Below, piece after piece: positions 46,947-57,613 of a DNA stretch of 64,000 nucleotides. Source of the DNA: Erythrobacter sp. YJ-T3-07 (GTDB taxonomy: Bacteria; Pseudomonadota; Alphaproteobacteria; Sphingomonadales; Sphingomonadaceae); the NCBI RefSeq assembly GCF_015999305.1, contig NZ_JAEAGP010000001.1, forward strand, positions 1,922,001 to 1,986,000. Direction: 5' to 3'. The notes below the pieces were generated by a model that was not told the DNA's origin, ran no database searches, and saw nothing but the letters and a program-made list of their open reading frames with translations. Numbering within the stretch: the stretch's first letter is position 1; each line of letters begins with the position of its first letter. The position numbers and the translations under genes were made by a program.

Positions 46947-48209
46947 TCATGACGATTCCCTTCGCGTCTCGCCTTCATGGGTTGCTGCCCACACCACGCT
47001 GCCCGCGCTGAAGCCGTGAACGATGGTCGAAAGCAGGATGGTGAAGGTCACCGTCGCCCACAGCGCGCCCTCGTCCACCAGATCCATCTGCCCCCCCGCA
47101 TAGGCGAGATAGTAGATCGAACCGATCCCGCGCACACCGTAGAAGGCGACCACCGCGCGCTGGCGCAGCGACATCGGATCGCCCCACAAGGCCAGCATCC
47201 CGCTGATCGGCCGGATCACGAAGATCAGCGCCACGCCGAGCAGCGCGTGCCGCCAGTCGAGATAGCCGAGAAGCGCCGGAATCGCGCCGCCCAGCAGCAC
47301 CAGCAGGACCGCAGTCACCGAGTGTTCCAGCGCGCTCGAGAAACTGTGCAACCGCCCGTGATACTCATGCTCCGCCTCCTTGCGGCGCAGCACCAGGCCC
47401 ATGAAGAAGGCGGCGATGAAGCCGTACCCTTCGACCAGTTCGGTCAGGCCATAGGTGACTAGGACGCCAGCCAGCGCGATCACCCCGGTGCCCGCGTTGG
47501 CCAGCGGATTGTCGCCCGGCAGAGTGAACAGGACCCGGCCGAGAACCCATCCGGCAGCGCAGCCCGCAATCACGCCGACCGCAATCTTGTACACGACGTA
47601 GAAGCCCAGCCATTCGCCGATCCAGTCGCCCACCCCGCCCGTTGCCGCGACGATGAAGATCGCCAGATAGACGAAGGGAAAGGCCAGCCCGTCGTTCAGC
47701 CCCGCCTCGGTCGTCAGCGCGAACCGGACCGGGTGTTCGCCCCCTTCGAGCGGCGGGCCGACCTGCACGTCGGCCGCCAGAACCGGGTCGGTCGGAGCCA
47801 GTACCGCAGCCAGCAGCACCGACCCGGCGATCGACAGACCGATCCCCAGACCCAGCACCACCACCGAAAGGATGCACAGCGGCATCGCGATGGTGAGCAT
47901 CCGGATGGTGGTGTTCCACAGGTTGTGGCCGCGAATCTTGTCGATCCGGATGCCGGTCCCGAACAGCGCGATGATGACGGCCAGTTCCGATGCCAGTTCC
48001 CACACGCGCGGCCTGTCGATCGGGTTGAGCGCGTCAGGCACGCCGGGCAGCAGGCCGAACACCAGCAGCCCGCCGAGGATCAGCAGGCCCGATGCGGCGG
48101 GCTCCCGCCCCCGGAAATAGCGCGGCAACCAGTAGGCGGCGATGATCGCCAGGCCGCAGCCGGTCAGCAGGATGTGGTAGGGGTCGAAACCGAAGGTGGC
48201 CTTGTCCAT
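46947..48209 (-). CDS. Monovalent cation:proton antiporter (CPA1/NhaP type)
   Basis: 420 residues with about 12 transmembrane helices. CPA1 signatures: LAPTDPVLAADVQVG at about 140-154 and TTEAGLNDGLAFPFVYLAIF with the ion-binding Asn-Asp (ND) at about 170-190. Exchanges Na+ (or K+) for protons across the inner membrane. The short C-terminus has no RCK domain. ATG 48209 is taken over the GTG-like longer start at 48224 since it follows GGGGAC. The M28 peptidase gene lies directly upstream on the same strand (about 60 bases). Confidence 0.9.
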   Translation of the reverse strand: MDKATFGFDPYHILLTGCGLAIIAAYWLPRYFRGREPAASGLLILGGLLVFGLLPGVPDALNPIDRPRVWELASELAVIIALFGTGIRIDKIRGHNLWNTTIRMLTIAMPLCILSVVVLGLGIGLSIAGSVLLAAVLAPTDPVLAADVQVGPPLEGGEHPVRFALTTEAGLNDGLAFPFVYLAIFIVAATGGVGDWIGEWLGFYVVYKIAVGVIAGCAAGWVLGRVLFTLPGDNPLANAGTGVIALAGVLVTYGLTELVEGYGFIAAFFMGLVLRRKEAEHEYHGRLHSFSSALEHSVTAVLLVLLGGAIPALLGYLDWRHALLGVALIFVIRPISGMLALWGDPMSLRQRAVVAFYGVRGIGSIYYLAYAGGQMDLVDEGALWATVTFTILLSTIVHGFSAGSVVWAATHEGETRRESS

Positions 48210-48271
48210 GGGTCCCCAACGCACGGCAGGCGGGTCGGGGGCCGGCTATCCGGCCTGGCCCCCTCGCTTCG

Positions 48272-49675
48272 TCACTCCGCCGGCTTGAACGGCTCGCGGG
48301 TGTTGGCGAGGATGCCCGCCACCTGCGTGTAGACCGCCACGTTTTGGCGCAGCTGCGCCGGGTCGATCTTGTCCAGCGTGTCGTTGTTGGTGTGGTGCAG
48401 GTCGAAATAGCGGCTGCCATCCTGCTGCAGATCGATCACCGCCCCGCCTTGGTCGCGCACGATGTTGATGTCCGCACCGCCGGTGGCGACTTCGCGCGAG
48501 GGTGCCACGCCAAAGCGGGCGACGGCCCGCGCCAGCTTGCCGTAGAGATCGGGGTTGGAGGCGGTGAAATTGCTGTCGATCCGCCAGATCCGGTCCGCCC
48601 CGAAATCGCTTTCGATACCGACCGCGATCGGCTCGTCGATATGCGCCTCGGAATAGGCGGTGCTGCCGAACAGGCCGACTTCCTCCGCGCCCGCGAACAG
48701 CACGCGGATGGTCCGCAGCGGCTGGCCCGCCTTGGCAACGTTGAGCGCGGCGGCCGCCACGATCCCACAGCCCGCGCCATCGTCGAACGCGCCGGTGCCG
48801 TTCCACCAGCTGTCGAGGTGACAGGCGAGCAGCACGGGCGGCAGCGAGGGATCGCGGCCGACGATCTCGCCGACCACGTTGCCGCTGGTGGTCTCGCCGA
48901 TGACGCGCGGGGTCAGCACCAGCTTCATGGTGATCGGCTTGCCGCCCCCGGTTTTCGCCGCGCGGGCGAACATCCGCTCCAGATTGTCGGCATCCGGGTT
49001 GGACAGCGCGCCTGCTGGAGTCGGTGCAACGCCGTCGGGGAAGCTGGTGCCGCCGGTATGCGGCGTACGCTCGGTCTCGGTGCCGATCGAGCGGATCACA
49101 GTGGCAACCGCACCCTTGCTCGCGGCAAGCCCCGCGCCGGTCCAGCGAACCGGGCCGGCAAAGCCATAGCCCGAGCCATCCTGGGTCGGACGCATATCGT
49201 GGCTGATGAAGGCGATCTTGCCGCTCAGCGAACCTTCGGGTGCAGTGGCGAGATCGGCATAGCTGGGGAAGTAGACCACTTCGGCCTCGATTCCCGCTTC
49301 GCCCGTGCTGGCGCTGTTGCCCAGCGGCACGATCATCAGATCCTGCGCGTAAGGCGCGGTGACGCGTGCGGTCGCGTTGCTGCCCGGTACCCAGGTCTGC
49401 ATCTGGTAGGGCTCGTCAGCGACATTGCGGAAGCCATTGGCGCGCAGCCATTCGACCGCCCAGTCGCGCCCGCGCTGTTCCGCCTCGGTGCCCGCCTGAC
49501 GGGGGCCGACCTCGGTGGTGATCCCTTCGACGAAGTCCCACGCGGCGGAGTCGCTTGCCAGCGCCTCATCGGCCACTGCGGAGAGCCGGTCGGGCGCCTC
49601 CTGCGCAAAAGCGGGAGAAGCCGAGAACGGGGCGGTGAGCGAGAGCGCAGCGAGCGCGACGAGCGATGTTTTCAT
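48272..49675 (-). CDS. Exported M28-family metallopeptidase
   Basis: 467 residues with a signal peptide (ASPAFAQ, about 25). M28 zinc site: HLDSW (first His), FDDGAGCG (bridging Asp), AGAEEVGLFGS (catalytic and metal Glu), ESDFGAD, and the last histidine in LHHTNNDT. A PA-type insert is in the middle (about 150-245). Aminopeptidase of the periplasm or outside, releasing N-terminal residues of peptides. It is followed by the antiporter gene. Confidence 0.9.
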   Translation of the reverse strand: MKTSLVALAALSLTAPFSASPAFAQEAPDRLSAVADEALASDSAAWDFVEGITTEVGPRQAGTEAEQRGRDWAVEWLRANGFRNVADEPYQMQTWVPGSNATARVTAPYAQDLMIVPLGNSASTGEAGIEAEVVYFPSYADLATAPEGSLSGKIAFISHDMRPTQDGSGYGFAGPVRWTGAGLAASKGAVATVIRSIGTETERTPHTGGTSFPDGVAPTPAGALSNPDADNLERMFARAAKTGGGKPITMKLVLTPRVIGETTSGNVVGEIVGRDPSLPPVLLACHLDSWWNGTGAFDDGAGCGIVAAAALNVAKAGQPLRTIRVLFAGAEEVGLFGSTAYSEAHIDEPIAVGIESDFGADRIWRIDSNFTASNPDLYGKLARAVARFGVAPSREVATGGADINIVRDQGGAVIDLQQDGSRYFDLHHTNNDTLDKIDPAQLRQNVAVYTQVAGILANTREPFKPAE

Positions 49676-49821
49676 GGGCCGCAGCGCTAAGCCACTCGCC
49701 GCGATCTGCCAAGCCTGTCGACAGTCGGAGGCGTTTTTGGGGGAAGGCTGCTTGACGCGCCCCGCAAGCAGCCTTTAAACGCTATTGCGAAGCACTCGCA
49801 ATGATAGACAGGGCTTAACCG

Positions 49822-50229
49822 ATGACTTTGCACACGCTGCTCGCAACCCCCAATCTCGACGATGTCTCGCCGATTCACGCCCGGCTGGTGTGCGCGATGC
49901 GCTACGTCCACCTCGCCCGGTGTGAGGGCAAATATAGCTGCCGCACGCTGGCCGCGCAGATCGGTACGCCGGATGCGGTGCGCCCGTTTCACGTCTTCAT
50001 GGACGAGGCTGGCAGGGCATGGCCCGAGCCGATCGCGCTCAACCGGCCGTGCCAGATGGCGCTGAGCTATGACGAGATGCTGCTGGTGGACCTGTGCACC
50101 GCCGCCGCGCGCAACGAACGCGGCGTGTTCGACGAGCTGGTCGAGGACATGATCGGCCGCGCGGGCCGCAATTCGATCTGGACCGCCGCGCGCCGGTTGA
50201 TGAGCACCGTGGTCGTTATCGTGCGCTAG
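49822..50229 (+). CDS. Hypothetical protein, 135 residues
   Basis: No family recognised. Mainly helical; RLVCAMRYVHLARCEGKYSCRTLAAQIG in the first half looks like a helical bundle with a helix-turn-helix-like spacing, and the end RNSIWTAARRLMSTVVVIVR is hydrophobic and basic. There are four cysteines, which is many for its size. ATG 49822 has no strong ribosome site. It stands between the M28 peptidase (divergent) and the convergent DUF427 gene, 13 bases apart. Confidence 0.55.
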   Translation: MTLHTLLATPNLDDVSPIHARLVCAMRYVHLARCEGKYSCRTLAAQIGTPDAVRPFHVFMDEAGRAWPEPIALNRPCQMALSYDEMLLVDLCTAAARNERGVFDELVEDMIGRAGRNSIWTAARRLMSTVVVIVR

Positions 50230-50242
50230 GCACGAAGGCCGA

Positions 50243-50740
50243 TTACCAGAAGCGACTGCCCGGAACGCCCTTGAACGGACCGACCACCTTGCTGGTTATC
50301 CATCCGCCATAGAATTCGCCCGGCTGCGGGGTCACGACCTCTCCATCCACCGTGATCCGGTCGAACGGCGCGGGGTAGAAGGCGACGTGATCGGTCAGGA
50401 TGCGAAAACCGGGCGTGGGGTCGGAATAGCTCCAGCCGACCTTCGCCAGCCGGTCGCCCCCGGCGACGACATCCCAGTAGCGCGCCTGCCCCTTCCACTC
50501 GCATAGCGAGCGGCCCGGCGCGGGCTCCAGCACGCCATTGGCGATGTCCTGCGGGGGAATGTAATATTGCGGCGGATGACTGGTTTCGAGCACGCGGACC
50601 GCGGCTCGCGTCTCGGCAATCCGCACACCGCGATGCTCGATGACAATGTGCACGTCGATCGGCTCGGCAATCGCGGGGCGCGGATAGTCCCACACGCTTT
50701 CCTGCCCCGGGCCGGGCGGGATCGGATCGGGACGTTTCAT
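50243..50740 (-). CDS. DUF427-domain protein
   Basis: 165 residues. DUF427 pattern: VHIVIEHRGVRIAETRAAVRVLETSHPPQYYIPPQDI, then CEWKGQARYWDV and DHVAFYPAPFDRITVDGE, ending GEFYGGWITSKVVGPFKG. The domain is beta-rich and its function is not known. Start ATG 50740. It lies 16 bases downstream of the L,D-transpeptidase gene, so they are probably one transcript. Confidence 0.85.
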   Translation of the reverse strand: MKRPDPIPPGPGQESVWDYPRPAIAEPIDVHIVIEHRGVRIAETRAAVRVLETSHPPQYYIPPQDIANGVLEPAPGRSLCEWKGQARYWDVVAGGDRLAKVGWSYSDPTPGFRILTDHVAFYPAPFDRITVDGEVVTPQPGEFYGGWITSKVVGPFKGVPGSRFW

Positions 50741-50756
50741 GCGGTGCACCTGCCGG

Positions 50757-51836
50757 TCATGCGAACACCACCTTGGTGCCCTTCTCGATCACCTTGGCGA
50801 GTGCTGCGGCGTTCCAGTTGGTCAGCCGCACGCAGCCGTGGCTTTCGCCCTTGGCGATGAAGTCCGGGTCGGGCGTGCCGTGGATGCCGTAGCCATCCTT
50901 GGTCAGGTCGATCCAGGTCCCGCCGACCGGATTGTTCGGCCCCGGCGGCAGGATGAAGGTGCCGTCCGGCCCCCACTCCTGCTTGTCGCCATCGAAAGTG
51001 TAGTTGGGTTCGGGCGCGACGGTGTTGACCGCCATCGACCCGCTCGGGCTAGGGAATTCGACGCTGCCGATACTGGCGGGGAAGCTCGCGACGATCTCGC
51101 CGGCGTCGTCGAACGCGACCAGCCTGCCCTCGCCCTTGCGCACTTCGAGCTTGGCGATGTCGCCTGCCACCTTTTCGTTGCCGTGGCTCACGATCACCAG
51201 CTTCGTGCCCGCCTTGCCGAAATCGGCATCGGGGTTGAGCGCCTGCAGGAACTCGGCATCCATATGGAATCGCTCGGCCAGCATCTCCAGCGGGGTTTCG
51301 TAGCCCAGCGCATCCATCTCGGCCATGTCGGCGAAGTCTTCGGGCAGCTTCTTGAACGGCCCCTTCGCGTCCTTCTCGGTCACGGTGTAGGTGCGGAAGA
51401 CATCGCCGCTCGTCTCGTCGAACAGCGCCTGGAGCAGCTTGCCATCGACACCGCCATCGGCAGACATCCCGTGCGCCTCGCGGAAATAGCGGATCGCGCT
51501 GTCGGTATTGCCGCCGCCGAAGCCGTCGATCACACCGGGCGCGTGGGCCGTATGGTCCAGCATCACCTGCACCGCGATCATCTCCGCCGTGCGGTCGCCG
51601 AGCATCTCCTGCGTCACGCCGTCGGGCAGCTTGAGCGAGAGCTCGCCCTCGCTCACGCTCGCTTCCGGCTCGGCAGCCGTGCGCGAATCGTCGTAGCCGC
51701 CGGTCGCGGCAGGCGTTTCGGCCTTGCGCTCGACAGGCGCCTGTTCGTCCTTGTCCTTATCGGTTCCTTGCAGGCCGCAGCCCGCCAGCGCGGTGAGGGA
51801 AAGGGCGAGGCACAGCGGGCTGAATATCCTGTTCAT
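50757..51836 (-). CDS. L,D-transpeptidase lipoprotein
   Basis: 359 residues. Lipoprotein signal with LTALAGC (Cys near residue 20), a charged, disordered stretch, a peptidoglycan-binding-like helical domain (about 85-140, VQVMLDHTAHAPGVIDGFGG), a LysM-like part, then the YkuD catalytic domain with HGTPDPD and the cysteine motif SHGCVRL. It makes 3-3 cross-links in peptidoglycan or links proteins to it. The longer upstream frame overlaps the next gene and lacks the lipobox, so ATG 51836 is used. The renalase-like gene is upstream, 38 bases. Confidence 0.9.
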   Translation of the reverse strand: MNRIFSPLCLALSLTALAGCGLQGTDKDKDEQAPVERKAETPAATGGYDDSRTAAEPEASVSEGELSLKLPDGVTQEMLGDRTAEMIAVQVMLDHTAHAPGVIDGFGGGNTDSAIRYFREAHGMSADGGVDGKLLQALFDETSGDVFRTYTVTEKDAKGPFKKLPEDFADMAEMDALGYETPLEMLAERFHMDAEFLQALNPDADFGKAGTKLVIVSHGNEKVAGDIAKLEVRKGEGRLVAFDDAGEIVASFPASIGSVEFPSPSGSMAVNTVAPEPNYTFDGDKQEWGPDGTFILPPGPNNPVGGTWIDLTKDGYGIHGTPDPDFIAKGESHGCVRLTNWNAAALAKVIEKGTKVVFA

Positions 51837-51874
51837 GCCACCCGAACGGCGGCAGCGCGCAAGCCGTTCCCCGA

Positions 51875-52804
51875 CTAACCTGCGATGCGCCGGGCAAGCG
51901 CCAGACCGGAGAGAAACGCGTTCTCGACCCGCGGCCCCGACAGCCAGTCTCCGCACACGCCGATGCGCAGGCCAGCGTCCCACAGCGCGCCCGCGTCGTT
52001 CTTCTCGCACATGGCGTAGCGCCAGCGGTGCGCGCTGCTGAACAGGACCGGCGGCAGATCGCCGACCGCGCGGGCGAAATGGGCGAGCAGTTCCTCACCG
52101 ACATTCTCCGCCTCCCGCTCCAGCTGCGCGCGCGACCAGCGCGGATTGGCCTGGATCACCCAGCACTCCCGATCCGCATCGCGCCCCGGCTTGGCCGAGT
52201 TGCGCGCCGCCCAGCCGATCGCCCCTTCATCGGCCAGGGTGTCGGGCGCATCGACCCGGCTCTCGAACGCGACCATTGCGGTCCAGCACGGTTCGCTTTT
52301 CACATCGCGCGCATCCTCGGCGAAATCGGGTGCGTGGACGGCGAGCAGCGGCGCCGCCTGTTCGGCGGGGACCGCGATGACGACCGCGTCGAAGCGGTCT
52401 TCGGGCGCGCCCTCGCCCTCCATCTGCCAGCCACCCCGTTCGGACACCAGCCTCGCGATCCGCGTGCCGAAGCGCACCTGCAGCGCCTCCGCCATCGCCC
52501 GGATCGGCGCGTTCATCCCCGGCGTGCCGACCCATGCGCCGTCCTTTGCGGCGGGCCAGGGGGCGACGATGCCGTCGGCCTCCCACGCGCGCACCTGCGT
52601 CTGGAACGCCATCTCGCGCGCGGTGAAATATTGCGCGCCGTGATCGAAGCGGAAGGTCGCCCCCTCATGCTCCACCCGGCGAGTCGCCATGCGTCCGCCG
52701 GGCCCGCGTCCCTTGTCGAACACCGCGACATCGTGGCCCGCCTCGACCAGCCGAGAGGCGCATGTAAGCCCGGCCATTCCGGCCCCGATAACTGCAACGT
52801 GCAT
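51875..52804 (-). CDS. Renalase-like FAD/NAD(P)-dependent oxidoreductase
   Basis: 309 residues. FAD loop VIGAGMAGLTCASRLVEAG at about 4-22, then FDKGRGPGGRMATRR, typical of the amine-oxidase/renalase group; the C-terminal FAD-binding GVCGDWLSGPRVENAFLSGLALA closes the fold. Bacterial renalase-like enzymes oxidise isomers of dihydronicotinamides that arise by mistake, but this one's substrate is not proven. It is first of a three-gene minus-strand group (with the L,D-transpeptidase and DUF427). Confidence 0.85.
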   Translation of the reverse strand: MHVAVIGAGMAGLTCASRLVEAGHDVAVFDKGRGPGGRMATRRVEHEGATFRFDHGAQYFTAREMAFQTQVRAWEADGIVAPWPAAKDGAWVGTPGMNAPIRAMAEALQVRFGTRIARLVSERGGWQMEGEGAPEDRFDAVVIAVPAEQAAPLLAVHAPDFAEDARDVKSEPCWTAMVAFESRVDAPDTLADEGAIGWAARNSAKPGRDADRECWVIQANPRWSRAQLEREAENVGEELLAHFARAVGDLPPVLFSSAHRWRYAMCEKNDAGALWDAGLRIGVCGDWLSGPRVENAFLSGLALARRIAG

Positions 52805-52917
52805 AGAACATCCTGTCGTGTGGGTGCGCGGGCGGGCGGACGCTTGCCCCCTCGCCGCTTCGCGCCTATCTCACCGCCCAATTCCCGAACCCGACAGATT
52901 GATCCGAAGGACCCACG

Positions 52918-54591
<1,674 letters not shown>

Positions 54592-54966
54592 TTATCTGCT
54601 CGCTCGGGAAGGTATATCGCCGTCTAGATATCCAAAGGAGTGCTGATCGGTCTCGCCGCCCTGAGCGGCTGACCGTTCAGCGCGAGCGCGAGCAATTCTG
54701 CTGCGATTTTCCCGGTAATAGAAATTGCCATTACGCACGGGCTCGCTGTCGCCTCTGAAACGATGCGGAAACAGCAGGCCCTGGCCCGTTCCGGGCGCCG
54801 GTCAACAGACGCAATAAAGCCTGTGGGAACAGTCGGTTGCGAGCACATCCTAAGTCGCTCCCGCTGCTCGCGCTCCCAATAAAATGGTGGTCTTCCGCCA
54901 AAAACGGCGCCTTCGATCTACAATGGACGGGTATTTCCCGTTTCATTGCAGAGAAGACCGCCCCGG
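54592..54966. other. Intergenic region between ettA and the MCP gene
   Basis: 375 bases with lower coding bias. On the minus strand a 74-codon frame (54624-54848) ends in GKIAAELLALALNGQPLRAA, a phrase that resembles the end of FAD oxidoreductases, but nothing before it is like a gene. It may hold the promoter of the MCP gene near 54880-54940 (AATAAAATGG, AACGG). I see no strong terminator after ettA. Confidence 0.4.
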
Positions 54967-56730
54967 ATGACCCTGAAGCTTAAGCTCTTTGCCTGTCTGG
55001 CAATCCTGAGCGCCGCCCTGCTCGCCCTGGCCGGCGCGTTCTATCATACCGCGCGCACCAATGAGGCTGCGCTATCGACCATTCTGGTCGACCGGGTGGA
55101 GCCGCTCGCCGACCTGAAGACCGTGGCGGATACCTACGCGGTGCTGATCGTCGACAATGCGCACAAGGCGCTCAACGGCAATATCGGCTACGCCGAGGCC
55201 GAGCAGAACGTGCGCGAAGGCAAGGCAGCGATCGAGAAGGCCTGGGCCTCCTATCGCGCGACCAGCATCGACGGCGAAGAGGAAGTGCTGGCGAAAAGGG
55301 CGGAAGCACAAATGGCCACTGCCGACGCGGCTGTCACGCGACTGGAAGGACTGCTCAAAGCCCGTAACCCCGACGCGCTCAGAGGCTTCGTCGAGGACGA
55401 ACTCTACCAGACGATCGATCCGGTGTCCGAGACGATCGCGGCGCTGACCACGATGCAGATCGGCATCGCCAGCGATGTGACCGGGCAGGCGCTGAAGGAA
55501 ACCAATATCGCGCTGACCATCGTCGTGGTGCTTGCCATTCTGGCGGTGGCGGCGATCGCGATCTCGATCTTCATCGTCACCCGCAAGGTCGTCCACCCGA
55601 TCACCAACCTGTCGAGCGTGGTGCACGATCTTGCGAAGTCGGGCGACGGCCAGCTGCCGCACCTCGACCAGAAGGACGAGATCGGCGACATGGCCCGCGC
55701 AGTCGATGCCTTCCTGAATGCCGTGCTGGAGAAGGACCGGGCGGCGGCGGCGATCATTGCCCGCGAACAGAAGATGGTCACCGATACGCTGGCCGAAGGG
55801 CTCTCCGCACTCGCCGCGGGCGATCTGACCGCCGAGGTCACCGCGACCTATCCGCCGGCCTATGCCAGCCTGAAGACGAACTATAACGAAGCGGTCAAAT
55901 CGCTGCGCGGGCTGATCGAACGCGTCGCCCAGGGAACCGACTCGATCCGCCTGAGCTCGGGCGAAATCGCGCAGAGCTCCGAATCGCTCGCCCGCCGGAC
56001 CGAAGCCAACGCCGCCAGCCTGGAGGAAACCTCCGCCGCGCTGGCGCAGATGAACGACCGGATTTCGCGCGGGGCTGCCGCGGCCAGGGATACTGCCCGC
56101 AGCGCCAACGAAGCCAATGGCATCGTCCACGATGGTCGCTCGCTGGCCGACGAAGCGATGCAGGCGATGGGCCGGGTGCAGGAAAGCGCCGAAGGGATCG
56201 ACACCGTGATCGAAGGGCTCGACAAGATCGCCTTCCAGACCCGCGTGCTCGCCATGAACGCCGCCGTCGAGGCGGGCCGCGCAGGCGAAGCGGGCCGCGG
56301 CTTCGCGGTGGTCGCCGATCTCGTCTCCGCGCTCGCCATGCGGGCCGAGGAAGAGGCCGGCTCCGCACGCGAACAGCTGACCACCACGCAGGAAGAGGTC
56401 GGCAATGCAGTCAGCCGCGTCCAGCGCGTCGACGCCGCGCTCGAACAGATCTCGTCGAGCGTGGGCAATGTGAACCAGCTGCTCGATACGATGGCGTCGG
56501 ACAATCAGGCGCAGGCCTCGGCCATTTCGGAGATCGTCACCGCGGTCAACGACATGGACACCTCGACCCAGCAGAACGCGGCGATGGTGGAGGAAACCTC
56601 CGCCGCCTCGCGCCAGCTGGCATCCGAAGTGACCACTCTGGCGGAGGAGGCGAGCCATTTCCGCATCCACGCCTCTGCCGCAAAGCCGGTTGCCTTCGCT
56701 CACGGGAGCAGGACCGCGATGGTCCACTGA
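54967..56730 (+). CDS. Methyl-accepting chemotaxis-type protein
   Basis: 587 residues. One N-terminal transmembrane helix (about 4-24), a four-helix-bundle sensor with a second helix (about 178-202), HAMP region VVHPITNLSSVVHDLA and the long signalling coiled coil. The hairpin tip is IAFQTRVLAMNAAVEAGRAGEAGRGFAVV, close to but not the same as the canonical tip, since SALAMRA replaces RALA-type residues. Ligand unknown. TTG at 54946 would add seven residues; ATG 54967 is likelier. No cheA/cheW or flagellar gene is in the window. Confidence 0.9.
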   Translation: MTLKLKLFACLAILSAALLALAGAFYHTARTNEAALSTILVDRVEPLADLKTVADTYAVLIVDNAHKALNGNIGYAEAEQNVREGKAAIEKAWASYRATSIDGEEEVLAKRAEAQMATADAAVTRLEGLLKARNPDALRGFVEDELYQTIDPVSETIAALTTMQIGIASDVTGQALKETNIALTIVVVLAILAVAAIAISIFIVTRKVVHPITNLSSVVHDLAKSGDGQLPHLDQKDEIGDMARAVDAFLNAVLEKDRAAAAIIAREQKMVTDTLAEGLSALAAGDLTAEVTATYPPAYASLKTNYNEAVKSLRGLIERVAQGTDSIRLSSGEIAQSSESLARRTEANAASLEETSAALAQMNDRISRGAAAARDTARSANEANGIVHDGRSLADEAMQAMGRVQESAEGIDTVIEGLDKIAFQTRVLAMNAAVEAGRAGEAGRGFAVVADLVSALAMRAEEEAGSAREQLTTTQEEVGNAVSRVQRVDAALEQISSSVGNVNQLLDTMASDNQAQASAISEIVTAVNDMDTSTQQNAAMVEETSAASRQLASEVTTLAEEASHFRIHASAAKPVAFAHGSRTAMVH

Positions 56731-56747
56731 TCGCTCCGCGTTACCCA

Positions 56748-56792
56748 ACGGGGCGTGACTCCGGCCATGCGCCGGGTTCACGCCCCGTCCTG
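56748..56792 (+). terminator. Terminator after the MCP gene
   Basis: Arms ACGGGGCGTGA (56748-56758) and TCACGCCCCGT (56778-56788) pair over 11 bases, with an inner CCGG/CCGG pair, followed by CCTGCTTTCTT. It is 18 bases after the MCP stop. Confidence 0.8.
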
Positions 56793-56842
56793 CTTTCTTC
56801 GCGCCTTGCTCTCTCCCCACCTGCCTGCTAGCCCGCCCCCGT

Positions 56843-56956
56843 CATCTGGGGAGTAGCCCGCCGCAGCGCACGCGCAGCGGTTCCCTCGCGTCAACATACT
56901 CGGCCGAGAGGTCGTGGCGCAGGGGCGCGGAGCAATCCGCCCGGGCAAGACCAATG
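56843..56956 (+). ncRNA. yybP-ykoY (manganese) riboswitch aptamer
   Basis: The family signatures are all present in order: GGGGAGTAG (56848-56856), TCAACATACTCGG (56891-56903) and CGGGCAAGACC (56942-56952). The closing stem forms between CATCTGG (56843-56849) and CCAATG (56951-56956) with one bulge. This class binds Mn2+ and turns on exporters, in agreement with the GDT1-family gene that follows. Confidence 0.9.
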
Positions 56957-56973
56957 GCACCTGACTTCCGCCT

Positions 56974-57024
56974 GGCCGGGCGGGAGGTCATGTGCCGTTG
57001 CTGTCTTGTTCGCCCGGCCCGGAG
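56974..57024 (+). promoter_or_regulatory. Probable expression-platform hairpin of the Mn riboswitch
   Basis: Perfect nine-base arms GGCCGGGCG (56974-56982) and CGCCCGGCC (57011-57019) lie between the aptamer and the GTG start at 57034; the right arm ends one base before the GGAG Shine-Dalgarno (57021-57024). Folding would hold the ribosome site closed unless the Mn-bound aptamer changes it. The switching itself is an inference. Confidence 0.6.
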
Positions 57025-57033
57025 ATTTGCCAA

Positions 57034-57612
57034 GTGGACGCCATCCTTACCTCTACCGCCGTGGTCGCGCTGGCCGAGATCGGCGACAAGACCATGCTGC
57101 TCGCCATCGTGCTCGCCGCGCGGTTTCAAAAGCCGCTGCCGATCATCCTCGGCATCCTCGTCGCCACGCTCGCCAATCATGGCATTGCCGCGTTCCTGGG
57201 CCATACGATCGCAGGCCTGCTCGACGGGCAGTGGTTCCGCTATGCCGTGGGGCTGGGCTTTGTCGCGATGGCGGCGTGGACCTTGGTTCCGGACACATTC
57301 GAGGATGACGACCAGCCCAAGGTGGGCCGGTTCGGTGCCTTCCTGACCACAGCGATCGCGTTCTTCCTGGTCGAGATCGGCGACAAGACGCAAATCGCCA
57401 CCATCGCGCTGGGCGCGCAGTTCGACAGCGTGGTGCTGGTCACCATCGGCACCACGCTGGGCATGATGCTGGCGAACGTGCCCGCGGTGTGGTTCGGCCA
57501 GAAGATCATCGAGCGCGTCTCGCTCAAAGCGGTGCGGATCGTCGCCGCGCTGCTGTTCCTCGTGATCGGCCTGTGGGTGATTGCCGAGGCGGCCGGGATG
57601 CTCGGCGGCTGA
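57034..57612 (+). CDS. TMEM165/GDT1-family cation exporter (Mn2+)
   Basis: 192 residues with six or seven hydrophobic helices. Two copies of the family motif ExGD(K/R)(T/S): ALAEIGDKTMLLA near residue 9-21 and FLVEIGDKTQIA near 110-121. GDT1 proteins move Mn2+ (or Ca2+) in exchange for H+. I use the GTG at 57034, after GGAG, because homology starts there; the ATG at 56992 lies inside the hairpin region. The Mn riboswitch ahead indicates a manganese-efflux role. Convergent with the DUF1254 gene. Confidence 0.93.
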   Translation: MDAILTSTAVVALAEIGDKTMLLAIVLAARFQKPLPIILGILVATLANHGIAAFLGHTIAGLLDGQWFRYAVGLGFVAMAAWTLVPDTFEDDDQPKVGRFGAFLTTAIAFFLVEIGDKTQIATIALGAQFDSVVLVTIGTTLGMMLANVPAVWFGQKIIERVSLKAVRIVAALLFLVIGLWVIAEAAGMLGG

Positions 57613-57613
57613 G

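Noticed and set aside
54624..54848. 74-codon minus-strand frame after ettA with an FAD-oxidoreductase-like end
   Set aside because: Only about 30 residues are suggestive; no upstream conserved part, no ribosome site. Perhaps a decayed end, not enough to call.
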